Counted from the first letter of the stretch, positions 11,601 to 22,239 are shown. The stretch: DNA of 64,000 nucleotides from Lateolabrax maculatus (GCA_031216445.1 CM062198.1:3162001-3226000); one strand, 5' to 3'. Made by a program: numbers and translations. The notes: a model not told the origin generated them from the sequence alone.

Positions 11601-12030
11601 CTGATGAAGCTTCAGTTTCTGTCTTCATTAAAAATTGATTAACAACATCATTTGGCACTTCCACCAGACAGCCGTCTGGTGTACACTTTATTGTACAGTT
11701 CAATTTACACAAAGCATCTCTTCCCAAAAGAGCCATAGGTGTATGTTCCGATACCAGTATAGGTATTGTAGTCTTCAGGTGTTTGCAGCAGAGCTCAATT
11801 GGTTTTGTGAGAGGAACCAGCTGTTTAACTCCCTCAAACCCGATTGTCCGAATCAAATGACCAGACATGGGGAGATGTATAGCATCTTCAGGCCGAATAC
11901 AGGTGAAAGCAGCTCCGCTGTCCACCATTGCTTCCAATGGTCGATTATTTACTTTCACTTCTATTATTGGATCTCTTTCCGGCCCTGATACTACCAGCTG
12001 ACACCCCCCTTTCGAGTCTTCTGGGCACCT
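11554..12030 (-). pseudogene. retroviral aspartic protease, in frame with gag
   Basis: The frame directly continues the gag frame after the UAG at 12031-12033. It shows the active-site motif AMVDSGAAFTCI (D-S-G), a flap-like region, and the C-terminal ALLGRDALCKL, which matches the L-L-G-R-D motif of class I retroviral proteases. The protease would cleave Gag and Gag-Pol during virion maturation and act as a dimer. About 30 residues lie between the UAG and the folded domain. The frame ends shortly after SSVYWIGKSWRR, where a one-base frame change (about 11590) diverts it from the following pol segment. The catalytic residues are intact; no independent start is expected, as it would be made by readthrough. 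Confidence 0.9.
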
Positions 12031-12033
12031 CTA
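12031..12033 (-). promoter_or_regulatory. gag/pro UAG codon, candidate readthrough site
   Basis: Gag ends PGF-UAG and the same frame continues without other stops for about 160 codons through protease. The following bases on the sense strand are 'aggtgcccagaagactcg', then an AAAGGGGGG run. One in-frame UAG between gag and pro is the gammaretrovirus arrangement, in which a downstream RNA structure promotes partial readthrough. I have not folded the downstream RNA. Confidence 0.6.
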
Positions 12034-12792
12034 GAATCCTGGTTCCGGACCCCTATAAGGGTTCACTGGTCCCTCTGATGGTCGTGGTTGGCCCCTAAAT
12101 CCTCCTCTGAAATTTCCTTCAAAATTTCCTCCTGGCCTGTTACACTTCCGAGCAAAATGGCCACATTGTCCACAATTATAACATACTTCTGAAGATTGTT
12201 GGAAATACGGCTCAAATCTTCCTCTTCCGAAATTTCCTCGACCTCTTCCTCTCCAGGTCTGTGCTTGACCAAAAGCAGGCTGCGGGTAGGAAGCAACTGG
12301 AACCACTACTGGTGGCTGGGCTGACTGGAACTGACCTTGATTTGGCAGCAGTTGTGGTATCATTGGATTTATCGGAGACTGACTCTGTATGACCAGAGCC
12401 TGTTTCTTCTCTTTCTTGTTATCCACTAGCTGTACTTGATTGAGTTTTCTGAGGATCTCTTGATCTTGCTCTTTCTGGTCCTGTTCCTTTTTCCTATATA
12501 GATCCACTTGATGGGCTATATGATCCGTATAAACACTCTTCATCATGCTTCCAAGTCCAACCACCTCAGCCAGTTTACTTCTCACTGGTTGGGGCAGCCC
12601 CTTCTGTATTTTGGCTCGCAAAATTGACTGCTCCATTTGATTCAAGTCCGGGTCATTTCCTGTCACGTTTCTCCACTTTTGAAAGGCTCTTGACACATAG
12701 GCTCTTGGGTTCTCTTCCTGTCCCAGTGGCTCAATGAGAACACTATCGGGATGTACATTTATTGGAAATGTATCTTTCAGTGCTCTCCATAC

Positions 12793-12795
12793 TCA
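12793..12795 (-). other. premature TGA inside gag
   Basis: The frame reads SANRA-TGA-VWRALKDTF and stays open in the same frame on both sides, so a single nonsense change broke an otherwise continuous gag. Confidence 0.85.
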
Positions 12796-14178
12796 AGCTC
12801 TATTTGCAGAAAACAGCTCTGAATCATTCACAGCAGTTCCCATATATCGAATGAGTCCAGCTCTCTGTAGAATCTCTTCCATAGCGGAAACTCCAAGGAG
12901 GTTAGCCAACAGTCTCTTGATGTCTCCCATGGCAAATTGTGTTCCCACCATGAGCTCATCCATCTTTGAAGTCCAAGGATGTGCTCCATCCTGAAGAATA
13001 GGTAGCTTCTCCATCATATCTGACATATCTGTATTCTGCCAAGGCTTATACTCCAAATTCTGTCCTCTGACGAACACTGGAAGCATCTTATCCTCCTTAT
13101 CACGCAAATAATATCTGGGAGGATCAGTCTTTTCTTTAGCTAAGGATCCTTCTTTGCTTCTTTTTCCTGTTGCCATCTCTGGCCCTGTGGGGGCTGGGGT
13201 TAGATCATCTGGTGTCCTTCGATGTGTTTCATCCAACGAGACTCTCCGACCTTGTTCTTCAAGCTCCTTATGCATTCGCCACTCTTCTTCCTCTTCCAAG
13301 TCTCTTCTAAGCTGTATTGAGTGTTGTCTTGTGTAGGGAGTATACTCACGCTCCCGATCACTGTCATCATCCCTAGTGACACTATCACTGGTAATAACAT
13401 ATTTTGCGTCTGGTTTTTCCAAAGGTTGTCTTCCTCTTCTTTCAGCTCTAACCAATATTTCCTTCACTGAGGGATCGTATCCTCCAATTGGCCTAGTATC
13501 ATCATCACTGTCATACTCATATCTCCTGGAGGCTGTTTTTCCTGGTCCGAGTTCACTTGACTTCTTCCTTAACATCCCTGGCTTCTTGGACTTGATGAAA
13601 GGACGCATCACGATGGTAGTTGTAGCTTTCCCTTCTTCAATCACTCTTCTGTCATCATCTTCAATATGGTATACACCATCATGACTCAAAACTGGAAGTT
13701 GGGGATAGGCTTCCTTAAACTGCACCTCTTCCTTATAAGGTGGAGGGTTCTTGATTGGCTCCGTATGCGAAAAAGGTGTATTAATTTCCGCCATTAATTT
13801 TTCTATTTCTTTTGCATTTTTTCGGATTTTTTCTGCGCCTCTATCGTTTTTATCTTTCGCAGCTTTAACCCGTTTCTGTCCCTCATTTTCAAACAATTGG
13901 AGAACGCCAAGCTCTATTTGTCTCTTTTCTTTACGTTGTTCCCCCTTTTTACCCTTATTTTGGCCTGCCTTATAGGTGGACACAAGCACCTGCATTGTTT
14001 TGATTACATCAGGGTTAAGAGTCGCCTCCACTGGCCATGGTTGGTCAATTTCAGGCCAGCGTTTATGCCATTTCTCCGACATCTTGGCAATACCTTTAAT
14101 TAAAGGATTACTCTTTTGTACTACATCAACAGGAGTAATGACTTTGGGATTTGGGATTTCAATGTTCTTTTTTGTCAT

Positions 14179-14832
14179 TTTGATGACTTTTTATATTCCC
14201 AAATTATAGATTGAAACTAATTACCAAGACTTTAAACCACTTAAAGTTATCAAGATCACTTTCCCTCTTCATTCATACTTAAGCAATTCTTTATGCTTAT
14301 TCCTTTGCATTCATCAAGCAATTCTTTATGCTTTTTAATGCACATTCATTCTTTAACACTCTTTATTCTTTAGCACCCTTTATGCTTCTTAATTTTTCCC
14401 CCATTCACTTTTGTCCTCGGTCATTGTAATATTTCCAATTACACACATTTCACTGTCCTTTGGCTACCAATACAATGACGGTACACTACTTTATGCCCAG
14501 CCCTCTTCTTTTTAGCCTATTTTAACTCTTTTAGTACTTTATTACTGTTATTCTTTTCTCTCTTTTTTTTTTTTTTCTATCACACTCCCCCCTTTTGCGT
14601 TGTGCACTACACAATAAAACCCAAATTTAGAACGGAGTCTCCCCCCACCATCAACACAGCATGGCACACACACACATGATCCTTTACGGTGCGACTACAG
14701 CAGCCACAGAACAAATTCAACGAACACACCAGCGCTCCACCATGTGAGAAATGCTCACCTTATTGGTCGACCAGGAGCGGGAGTAGGTGCGCTGAAGCCG
14801 TCGGCGACGCTGCAGGTCACAGCACGTCCGGA
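14179..14832 (-). other. proviral 5' leader
   Basis: About 650 bp between the primer binding site and the gag ATG. It is expected to carry packaging signals and a splice donor; I see no decisive one. A homopolymer A15 and a polypurine run 'aaaaggggggagtgtg' (sense strand, about 14585-14600) are present. Confidence 0.6.
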
Positions 14833-14845
14833 GTTCGTGACGCCA
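14833..14845 (-). promoter_or_regulatory. primer binding site, tRNA-Ser-like
   Basis: Five bases inside the 5' LTR edge, the sense strand reads TGGCGTCACGAAC. This is complementary to the 3' end ...GUUCGUGACG-CCA that I know for vertebrate tRNA-Ser (CGA anticodon). The match is 13 nt; the following bases (TCCGG) depart from that tRNA. Confidence 0.65.
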
Positions 14846-14850
14846 ATTTC

Positions 14851-15359
14851 TGTTGTATCTTCCGTAGCGATGATGTGATGATGATGAAGAAAAAATCTCC
14901 GCTGACACCGACTTATTTGTATAAAAAGGTTTATTACAAAAAGTACAGCGTCAAAACAAGCACCATGGATTGCCTGTGAGAAGATCCGAAGCCAATGTGA
15001 ATCTCCCCCGTTTTCCACTCAAACTACACCTTTTAAAGCCTCATGGTATAGCTAATGTGTGGTAACAAGATAGGCTCAGAGCCAACCTCATAACCATATA
15101 TGGCTATTTTTACAAAAAGGGAAGATGTGAACATATGGTTCATGTTAAAACTGATCTCCTCTCTTTGGAACTTTAGAAAAACAACCCCCAAGTGACATCC
15201 ATCCAGGATGGCGCCAGACCTTTGACATAGGCCTACCTAAACATTAGACACACAAGTACCTAAACATTGGATCCACACAAGTATCTAAACATTGGATCCA
15301 CACAAGTATTTAAACATTGGACACACATGGGAGAGACATCTCTCAGCTCAGACACCTCA
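14851..15359 (-). repeat. 5' LTR of the endogenous retrovirus
   Basis: 509 bp, near-identical to 8049-8554. On the sense strand the TATA-like TTTAAAA is at 15031-15037, which places transcription start near 15003, and AATAAA is at 14930-14935. U3 has the tandem array noted in the other LTR. This LTR would drive transcription toward lower coordinates. Confidence 0.95.
15031..15037 (-). promoter_or_regulatory. TATA-like box of the 5' LTR
   Basis: TTTAAAA followed by GG on the sense strand, about 100 nt upstream of AATAAA, which is a normal U3/R geometry. Function is inferred from position. Confidence 0.5.
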
Positions 15360-15363
15360 CTAG
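15360..15363. repeat. target site duplication CTAG, right copy
   Basis: Matches 8045-8048 on the other side of the provirus. Confidence 0.9.
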
Positions 15364-15409
15364 GCTACGCAAATAAATATGAGCAATAAAAGGTCAAATA
15401 TAATCTTAC

Positions 15410-15640
15410 CTGTACTTAAAACTGAATCGTTCATCAACACATCATGTTCATGGACTGCAGTCTGCTCTTCAGTGTCGCTGTATGGTGTCTCGGGGAAATT
15501 CGAGGTACATGGCGTCTTGGGGCAAGTCATGGTGGATAGCGTCTCCGGGCTTCTTGAGGTAGCGGCCGTCTCCATGCTCCCAACCAAAGCCACAAAGTAC
15601 GTCGAGTGACTTGAACCCCATATAGCCTTGCACAAACTAA
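15410..15640 (-). pseudogene. exon-like fragment with splice donor, host gene or old transposon
   Basis: A minus-strand open frame runs through an acidic, Ser/Thr/Pro-rich segment (SNFPETPYSDTEEQTAVHEH, then DVLMNDSVLST) and meets a good donor, 'acag|gtaagatt', at 15410. The provirus begins 51 bp beyond. Together with 15690-15841 and 7690-7950 it looks like one interrupted minus-strand gene. No known domain is seen in this piece. Confidence 0.35.
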
Positions 15641-15689
15641 AATAGCACGACCTGATGACACTGCCTTTGTGTGTGAGTGTTTTAATTTA

Positions 15690-15841
15690 TAGTTCACCTG
15701 CGCCTTGGTTCTGAATATACTTGATCACGTAACAGAGTATCAGAGTATCTTGCTGTTCCTTGAACTTCGTCGTCAGATTTCAGTGTCAGCCCTTACCAAC
15801 AGAAGCTCCCGAATCTCTTCATCTCTCCAGTTAGCAAACAT
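15690..15841 (-). pseudogene. Myb/SANT-like domain fragment
   Basis: From an ATG at 15841 the minus strand reads MFANWRDEEIRELLLVRADT, close in pattern to the start of Myb/SANT (trihelix-like) domains that accompany Harbinger-type transposases (W-x-D-E-E-x-R-x-L-L). The frame then hits TGA; the next frame continues with EVQGTARYSDTLLRDQ, so there is a frameshift. It would bind DNA if intact. It may belong to an old transposon gene rather than a host gene. Confidence 0.45.
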
Positions 15842-16179
15842 TTTTGCTGGCCTCTGTGTAAATGATCATCCTTCTTCACCCCCTGATATTTGTATTCTTC
15901 CAGTTTCGCACCAGTTGCATGATAGAAACATCATCAACCATGCCCATTCGCTCGCTGTGAATTGTCCGGACAATGAACTGCTCTATTCCCACATGGGCAC
16001 ACTCGACCTTACATGGCCTTTGTACTAGGGAGCACTGATTCGGACATTTCCGTTCACACGTACAGCTTGTGTGGACGATGTCTGAATAATTTCAAGGAAG
16101 CAGTGCATGTGTGAAGGCTCTAGAGATTTTCATAGACTGTGAGCTGTTTTATTCACAGCCAGAGTTCTCCTAATTTTTT

Positions 16180-16660
16180 CTTGTCTGTGTTTGCATCCCA
16201 CTTCAGGCCTGTGTTAGTGAGGCATTACAACACCTGGCTGACCAGATAATAAACATGGACAACAAACATCCAGACTCCCTGCTCATTGTTCTTGGAGACC
16301 TTAACAGAGCAAACTTTAGCCACGAAATGCCAAAATACAGACAGCATATTAAGTGTCCCACCAGGGATAAAAATACACTGGACCATTGTTACACAATATT
16401 AAAGGACGCCTATCGCTCTGCGCAGCTTTGGGACTCTCTGATCACTGTCTGGTTCATCTTCTTCCTACTTAGAGGTAGAAACTAAAAACTGCTAAGCCTG
16501 TTGTCAAGACTGTGAGGAGATGGACCAACGAAGCAAAGCTGGAGTTACAGTTACAGGAGTGTTTTTCAAGGCTGCTGCTGGAGACCTGGACGATCTCACT
16601 GACAGTGTGACATCCCTAACCCCCCGCTACACTCATGATACTCAGCTGTATGTGCCTGTA
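16180..16660 (+). pseudogene. LINE endonuclease-region fragment
   Basis: The plus-strand frame 16255-16485 includes LIVLGDLNRANF and CPTRDKNTLDHCYT, the G-D-x-N and T-x-D-x-x-x motifs of LINE apurinic endonucleases, which nick target DNA for reverse transcription. The frame is lost just before the final S-D-H region, and another frame continues with a stretch around 'gtgaggagatggacc' typical of the segment after endonuclease. 5' and 3' ends are truncated. Confidence 0.7.
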
Positions 16661-17060
16661 GAGACAGATGATTGAAAAGGCCCGCTTTTCTGATGTGAAA
16701 AACTGGATGTCACGTAATTTCCCGCTCCTAAATTCTGATAAAACTGAGATGCTATTTATTGGCCCTTCTCTACAGAGACATGCTAGCACTTAACGTCTTC
16801 AAATGGCTAGAATTTTAACCAAAACCAGAATATTTGATCATATTAAATTAAATTTAGCTTAATTTCATTTCCTTCCTATTCATATCAGACCAGACTTTTG
16901 GTGCTTCTGATACAAAATTGTATATAGGCTCACCACTACACACCTGTGTAATCTTATTATACCTTATACCCCATCTTGGGTACTATGCTCTCAGAATGCA
17001 GGGCTCTTTTCCTCCTGGATTCACATTCCTCACATATATTTTATAATCCATATGTATCAG
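16625..17060 (+). pseudogene. LINE reverse transcriptase 3' fragment, decayed
   Basis: Broken plus-strand frames resemble the post-YADD part of a fish LINE: YTHDTQLYVPVE near 16630, then KNWMSRNFPLLNSDKTEMLF at about 16700, and later a piece similar to the C-terminal end. It has stops and frame changes and is a different fragment from the endonuclease piece. Confidence 0.6.
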
Positions 17061-17430
17061 AAATGTTGTCATTGTAATTTGTATACATTGGGATTTTGTT
17101 GATCTGTTCTGTACTTGGACTATCTATTGCATGCACTGTAAATTACTGGCTAATAATTTCAGTAAATTCAAAGTAGTATACAGTAATTGTTAATTGTTAG
17201 TAATATATATGAAAATTACAGTACAGTATTGTGCTTCTACAGTAACCAGACACCATTTTCCTATAACGTATTTTAAATTACTGTAAATTCACAACAATTT
17301 ACAATAATATTACAGCAGTGCTGTGCTGTGTTTTAATGTTAACCCACAACAACATTACTGTAAAACTACAATATTTCATAGCTAAATTACAGTATGGTTC
17401 TGTACTTTAATTACAGAAACTACTTATAAT
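17061..17430. repeat. AT-rich repeat with TACAGTA / TACTGTA words
   Basis: Many short inverted words (acagtaa, tactgtaa, ttacagta) in an AT-rich stretch, a look shared by abundant fish miniature elements. Ends not defined. Confidence 0.4.
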
Positions 17431-17714
17431 TAAAAAAACAATTTTTACTATATTATTGCTGCAACTCAGTAGCTAGTACATTTACAGGATGTATACTTCA
17501 TTAACATACTGTAACTTTACCCAAACTGTATTTTTATGTCAATGCATTTATTTATTGGAAAATTACTATATACTACATACATTCAAAGACATTATCTTCA
17601 AAATGGTGTGTGTGTATGTGTGTGTATATTTAAATGCAATAAAAAATACATCAATTCCAAACTTACATTTTACAAAACCTCTTTGTTTGGTACAGATCCA
17701 ACACAAAATTACAT

Positions 17715-18025
17715 ACTAAAGGCCATCAGATCACGAAATGCTAGTTTTGTAGAGTTTAAACAGAGCAAAGACTAATCAAGTTTTCAAAAGTGTAAGAGAA
17801 TGGTCACTAAGGCAAAGAGAGATTTTTTCAGTGAGTAAACACTAAAAGCCAAAGAAGCTTTGGAAGTGCCTTAAGGAACTGGGGTACAGTAATCGTTTAA
17901 AATCTAAAGGAGGCAATATCAGTCTGGATATAGACAGAATTAGCACAGAAGGAAGTTGCTGAGCAATTGAATTCACATTTTGCTAAAATTGCAGAAAAAT
18001 TGGTTGACAAACTTCCACAGCTTTA
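17715..18025 (+). pseudogene. LINE fragment from the endonuclease-RT linker
   Basis: Plus-strand phrases ILKAIRSRNASFVEFKQSKD, AKRDFFSE, then LKELGYSNRLKSKGGNISLD and NSHFAKIAEKLVDKLP appear in several frames. They are typical of the linker between endonuclease and reverse transcriptase in fish LINEs. Stops and frame changes mark it as dead. Confidence 0.6.
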
Positions 18026-18044
18026 AGGTATATAGGGGGAAAAA

Positions 18045-18200
18045 ACACGTAACACGTGCCGAGGTGCCCCTGAGCAAGGCACCGCACCCCCAATTGCTCC
18101 CTGGGCGCTGTGAACTGCTGCCCACCGCTCCAGTGTGAATATGGCACCTGTCTCTTTGTGTGACCCTGTGCATGTGTGTGTGTTCGTACAGGTGCCACTG
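18045..18200. repeat. high-copy fish repeat
   Basis: The phrase 'gaggtgcccctgagcaaggc' followed by 'accgcacccccaattgctcc' and a TG-rich tail is a widespread teleost repeat pattern known to me. The family name is uncertain. Confidence 0.5.
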
Positions 18201-19299
18201 GAGTGGCATGAGTCCAGAGCACCAGGAGTGTCTGTATCAACAGGACAAAGTCATGGGAGAGAAGACAATGGGGTCCATTATCTTCTCACTCAGGTTTTAG
18301 CTGTACTTACAATGTGACATGTATATCAATTGACAGCTGATGCGTGACACGTGATTATCATCAGTGGTCATGAGAGTGATCAATGAATACAGAGAGTATT
18401 CATTCTGAGTGCATCCTGACACACAGAAGTGATCTTGTGACTATTTAAGTTAAGGGAAGTGTGACCTGAATAGATACATGACCTGGTTGCGACTTGATCT
18501 TGATCTGCACGGAGAATAGCTTTAAGAGAGTAAGAGAGACACAAAGGGACACCAGAGGCGTAGATCAGGTATAGGAAGCGAGAGGTGCAACTGTTTACCC
18601 CTTAAAAGTAAAAGCTCAGCCACACACTGAATTCAACCACTGAAACTCCTGTGGTACCTACACAACAAAGGCACACTCATCAAAAAGGCCCAGCAGAGGA
18701 TCTACTTCCTGTACTAAGTTCCATACTTTCTGACGATCACTGATATATTTGTGTTCAGGACAACTTTGATCACACACTGAGTCAGAATCAAGCCTTTGTA
18801 CTGTATCATTTTGGAGAATTTCAAAGTTTACGTCTGAATTTATTTACACTGAAGTTACGTTAAGTCTGAAACTTGAGGTGCTGTAAAGACACAATGATGT
18901 ATAAGTCCTGACAATGTAAGTAATTCATTCATATTTAGGAGTACTAACCCTACAATTCAGCATTTTTACTGAGTCACACTAGGTTGTTATGTGTCATGCT
19001 TTTGTGTATGTTGTTGTCTTTTCTCTGTTATGTTTTCAAAGATAGGTTCACTTTCATGACCTGTCCATGCATTAGATCAATTCCAGGGTCATGGACTTAC
19101 TGTGGACTTTTTTGTGTTTTTGTTAATTTTTCCTGTGTTCACTTTATGTATCCACCTCTTGTAATAATAATAATAATAATAATACATACATACGCTTTTC
19201 ATGGCACTCAAGTTCCCCTTAAATCATATAAAATCCTTGGTAAAACACAATAACCAACAGATGAATAGAACATCAGTAGCAACAGCGATAATAAAACCT
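18201..19299. other. intergenic, no gene recognised
   Basis: No coding exon recognised. A short (TAA)n tract lies at 19162-19183 beside the LINE copy that follows. Confidence 0.45.
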
Positions 19300-20640
19300 G
19301 CAATTTCTTGCTGTTAAACTCAGACAAAACTGAAGTTATTGTTCTGGGTCCTAAACTCCTGCGAGACGCACTATGTATAGATATAGTTACTCTAGATGGC
19401 ATTGCCCTGGCCTCCAGCACCGCTGTAAGGAATCTAGGAGTAATCTTTGATCAGGACATGTCCTTTAATACCCATATAAAACAGACTTCAAGGACTGCCT
19501 TCTTCCACTTACGTAACATTATAAAAATCAGGCATATCCTGTCTCAAAAAGATGCAGAAAAACTAATTCATGCATTTGTTGCTTCTAGGTTGGATTATTG
19601 TAATTCCTTATTATCGGGTTGCCCCGATAAGTCTCTAAAGACTCTCCAGCTGATCCAGAATGCGGCTGCATGTGTACTGACAGGAACTAGCAAAAGGGAA
19701 CATATTTCTCCGATATTAGCTTCTCTGCACTGGCTCCCTGTGAAATCTAGAATAGAATTTAAAATCCTCCTCTTCACTTACAAAGCTCTTATTGGTCAGG
19801 CACCATCATATCTTAAAGAGCTGATAGTACCGTATTACCCCACTAGAGCACTACGCTCACAGAATGCAGGGTTACTTGTGGTACCTAAAGTCTCTAAAAG
19901 TAGAATGGGAGCCAGAGCCTTTAGTTATCAAGCTCCTCTTCTGTGGAATCAGCTCCCAATTTGGGTTCGGGAGGCAGACACCCTCTCTTCGTTTAAGAGT
20001 ATGCTAAAAACGTTCCTTTTTGATAAAGCTTATAGTTAGGGCTGGCTCAGGTGAGTCCTGAACCATCCCTTAGTTATGCTGTTATAGGCTTAGACTGCCG
20101 GGGGACCTCCTATGACGCACTGAGCTTCTCTCTCCTCCTCTCCCTCTCTATCTGTACGCATTCCTATCCCACTAATACAGGTTACCAACTCCACTTCTTC
20201 CTGGTAGTCCTTGTGCTTTCTGTGCTTTTTCTCCTTCTCACTTTCTGCAGGTATTTCTGCCTCTGGAGCTGTAGATTCTTGATCTGTGATTGCCGGCCGT
20301 CTACTGCCCCCATGTTCCTGCTCCACACTCACTGCTGCAGTTGTTATTATTATTAGTCTGATTTGTTATCTCTCCTCCTGTTCTGTCTCCCCTCTCCCCC
20401 TCTCTCCTCCCCTTTCAAGATGGCCGCCCATCCAGAGCCCGGTTCTGCTCGAGGTTTCTACCTGTTAAAAGGGAGTTTTTCCTTGCCACTGTCACCAAGT
20501 GCTGCTCATGGTGGGAACTGTTGGGTCTCTGTAAATAATATTTTAAAGAGTATGGTCTAGACCTACTCTATGTGAAAGCATCTTGAGATAACTTTTGTTA
20601 TGATTTGGCGCTATACAAATAAAATTGACTTGACTTGACT
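19300..20640 (+). mobile_element. L2-like LINE, 5'-truncated (copy A)
   Basis: A 243-codon plus-strand frame (19308-20039) encodes the end of a reverse transcriptase: LNSDKTEVIVLGPK, LASSTAVRNLGVIFDQDMSF, SRLDYCNSLLSGCPDKSLKT, LIQNAAACVLTG and a C-terminal LLWNQLPIWVREADTLSSFK. A CT-rich 3' UTR follows, then a tail 'atacaaataaaattgacttg' with short TGACT repeats, typical of L2 LINE 3' ends. The 5' end is cut just before the reverse transcriptase C-terminal part, the usual result of incomplete reverse transcription. The frame is intact, so it is relatively young, but catalytic residues are absent. Tails of the same family are at 28211, 40130 and 54825; a longer copy is at 47990-50940. Confidence 0.85.
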
Positions 20641-22230
20641 TAAAACAATAGTAAGACATCAGTACATTCAACACCAGAGCATAGCTTGGCAATAAGTTAA
20701 AATAATATAGTAGAAAGAAAGAAGAGAAAATATGCATTTGATTTAGTTAAAGTGAGTAAGCACCTTTAAAAAAGATGGATTTTAAGAGCAGTTTTGAGTT
20801 CTTTAGTGGAGTGCAATATAAGGTTGTGAGGGATAAGGGAATTCCAGAGTTTGGGTGCAGCATAGGAGAAGGCTGGTATTGCTAGTACACCTGCAGATAA
20901 AGACCACTGGGCGCATGAAGGGGTGTATGTCTGGAGGAAGTGTGAAATAAGTTAATTCTTTGTGAGACAGGGAGTCAGTGTTGTTTAATCAGCAGGTGAA
21001 TGATATCTTCAGTCAATTTTGCATGTGTGATAATCAGTGCTGCAGAGTTGTGAATGTTGTAATTGGTAAAGAATCTGTTGGGAATGCCAGCCAGGATTGC
21101 CAATTGCATTAGTCAATGCGTGATGTGACCAATGCATTGACTAAAATCTCTGTTGGGTGGTGTGTTAGAGCAGGGTGTAGTCTGGAGATGTTTCGCAGAT
21201 CGAAAAAGGCAGTATGGGATGTATTGTTTATGTGACTGGAGAAAGAAGGAGTATTGTTCAGGATGACACCAAGACTCTTAACCTGTGTAGAGACAGTTAT
21301 GGTGTTTCCAGCAATGGGGAGTGAACAGATATTAGTTTTTTAAGTATGGATTTGGTGCCCTTGAGGAGGAGCTCAGTTTTACTGCTGTTGAATTTTAGGT
21401 GATTGTTTGTCATCCACGTCAGTACATCATGGAGACAAGCAGTGAGGGTACTGGAGGGGAAAGTAGAAGTGGGCTTAGCAGATACATAAAGCTGTGAATC
21501 GTCGGCATAACAGTGGAGTTGAATACCATAGTGGCAGAACATGTTGCCAATAGGGAGAAGGTAGACAATAAATAGGAGTGGCCCCAACACTGACCCCTGC
21601 GGAACTCTGTGATGGACTGTGGATCTTTTTGACCAATTTCTGTACTATGTTTAGGGCAGAAGTCAAACTTCAAGTGTTCAAGGAGATAATTGTTATCAAG
21701 GTAGCTCTGAAGTTGAGATGCAACAATCCTCTCAAGAATCTTGGACATGTATGGTAGATTGGAGATCTACAATACAGAGCCTGTGGTTGTTATGGTCATT
21801 GGGGTCTAAACCAGGTTTTTTTAGGGTTGGTCTGATTGTGGCAATGATGTTAGCAGAAATGAGACAACAATGAGACAACATGTGTTTTCAGAGGGGCATG
21901 AGTATGAAGTGCAGAAAATTGGCTGTCATTGTAGTGGTCCATTAGATCCAGGAGTGAGGTGGCAGAAGGAACTGGGTTCAAAGTTATTAAACTGATGAGA
22001 TCGTCCGGGTTAACATGTCTGATGTTGCAGTATGATAAAATATGCTGCACCCTTGATTTATTGAGTGGTAGGTTGGTGTTGAGTAATACCACTTTATGGT
22101 CTGAAATGGGTAGTTCAGTGGAGGTGATGTTATATGGTGTAACGCCAGAACAACAAACTAAGTCAAGGATATGGCCCTGGGTGTGGGTTTTAATTCCTTC
22201 ATATTGTGTTAGATTTAACTAATCTAACAT
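20641..22230 (-). mobile_element. LINE remnant, minus strand, internally deleted
   Basis: Read on the minus strand from 22230: an endonuclease end (LPISDHKVVLLNTNLPLNKS), a linker, then SKILERIVASQLQSYLDNNY, GPLLFIVYLLPIGNMF, the catalytic box CYADDSQLYVS (about 21500), a broken C-terminal part (about 21300-20780), and a short 3' region. Deletions are inferred between the linker and the start of reverse transcriptase and after CPKHSTE. It abuts copy A tail to tail at 20640. Confidence 0.75.
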
Positions 22231-22239
22231 TGCTTTAAA

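Larger units (their letters stand above)
12031..14178 (-). pseudogene. retroviral gag polyprotein with one internal stop
   Basis: A 716-codon reading frame from the ATG at 14178, interrupted only by TGA at 12793-12795. The N-terminus is charged and lacks the Met-Gly needed for myristoylation. A PPPY late-domain motif at residues 145-148 would recruit Nedd4-type ubiquitin ligases for budding. The middle is rich in charged residues. After the stop, QEENPRAYVSRAFQKW resembles the major homology region of capsid. Near the C-terminus a single CCHC zinc knuckle (CYNCGQCGHFARKC, about 12145-12190) is flanked by Arg-Gly-rich stretches (RGRGRGNFGRGRF), as in nucleocapsid. Gag builds the virion core and packages RNA. 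The stop falls between the N-terminal part and the conserved capsid and nucleocapsid parts, so this copy cannot make full-length Gag without suppression. Confidence 0.9.
8049..15359 (-). mobile_element. endogenous retrovirus, 7.3 kb, class I (gamma/epsilon-like), defective
   Basis: A complete LTR-to-LTR provirus in minus orientation. In order along its own transcript: 5' LTR 14851-15359, primer binding site 14833-14845, leader, gag from 14178, protease, a segment with two HxTL motifs, reverse transcriptase, integrase, about 0.9 kb of unassigned sequence, a polypurine tract and 3' LTR 8049-8554. Features that fit a class I element are the 4-bp CTAG duplication, gag and protease in one frame split by UAG, a single CCHC zinc knuckle, and the Q-Y-V-D-D reverse transcriptase box. 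Breaks are a TGA in gag, frame changes after protease and inside integrase, loss of the RNase H region, and no recognisable env. The LTRs differ by about three substitutions plus a 3-bp indel in some 506 bp, so insertion is recent. Confidence 0.93.

Noticed and set aside
13154..13684. Plus-strand frames of 60-102 codons across gag
   Set aside because: Antisense shadows of the gag frame with no motif of their own.
16255..18025. The three LINE pieces at 16.2, 16.7 and 17.7 kb as one element
   Set aside because: Their order (endonuclease, RT end, linker) does not match a single LINE, so they are listed as separate fragments.
20051..20560. Frames in both directions within the LINE 3' UTR, also at 50353-50859 and 54766-55077
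   Set aside because: They recur in each L2 copy and come from the CT-rich 3' UTR, not from a gene.
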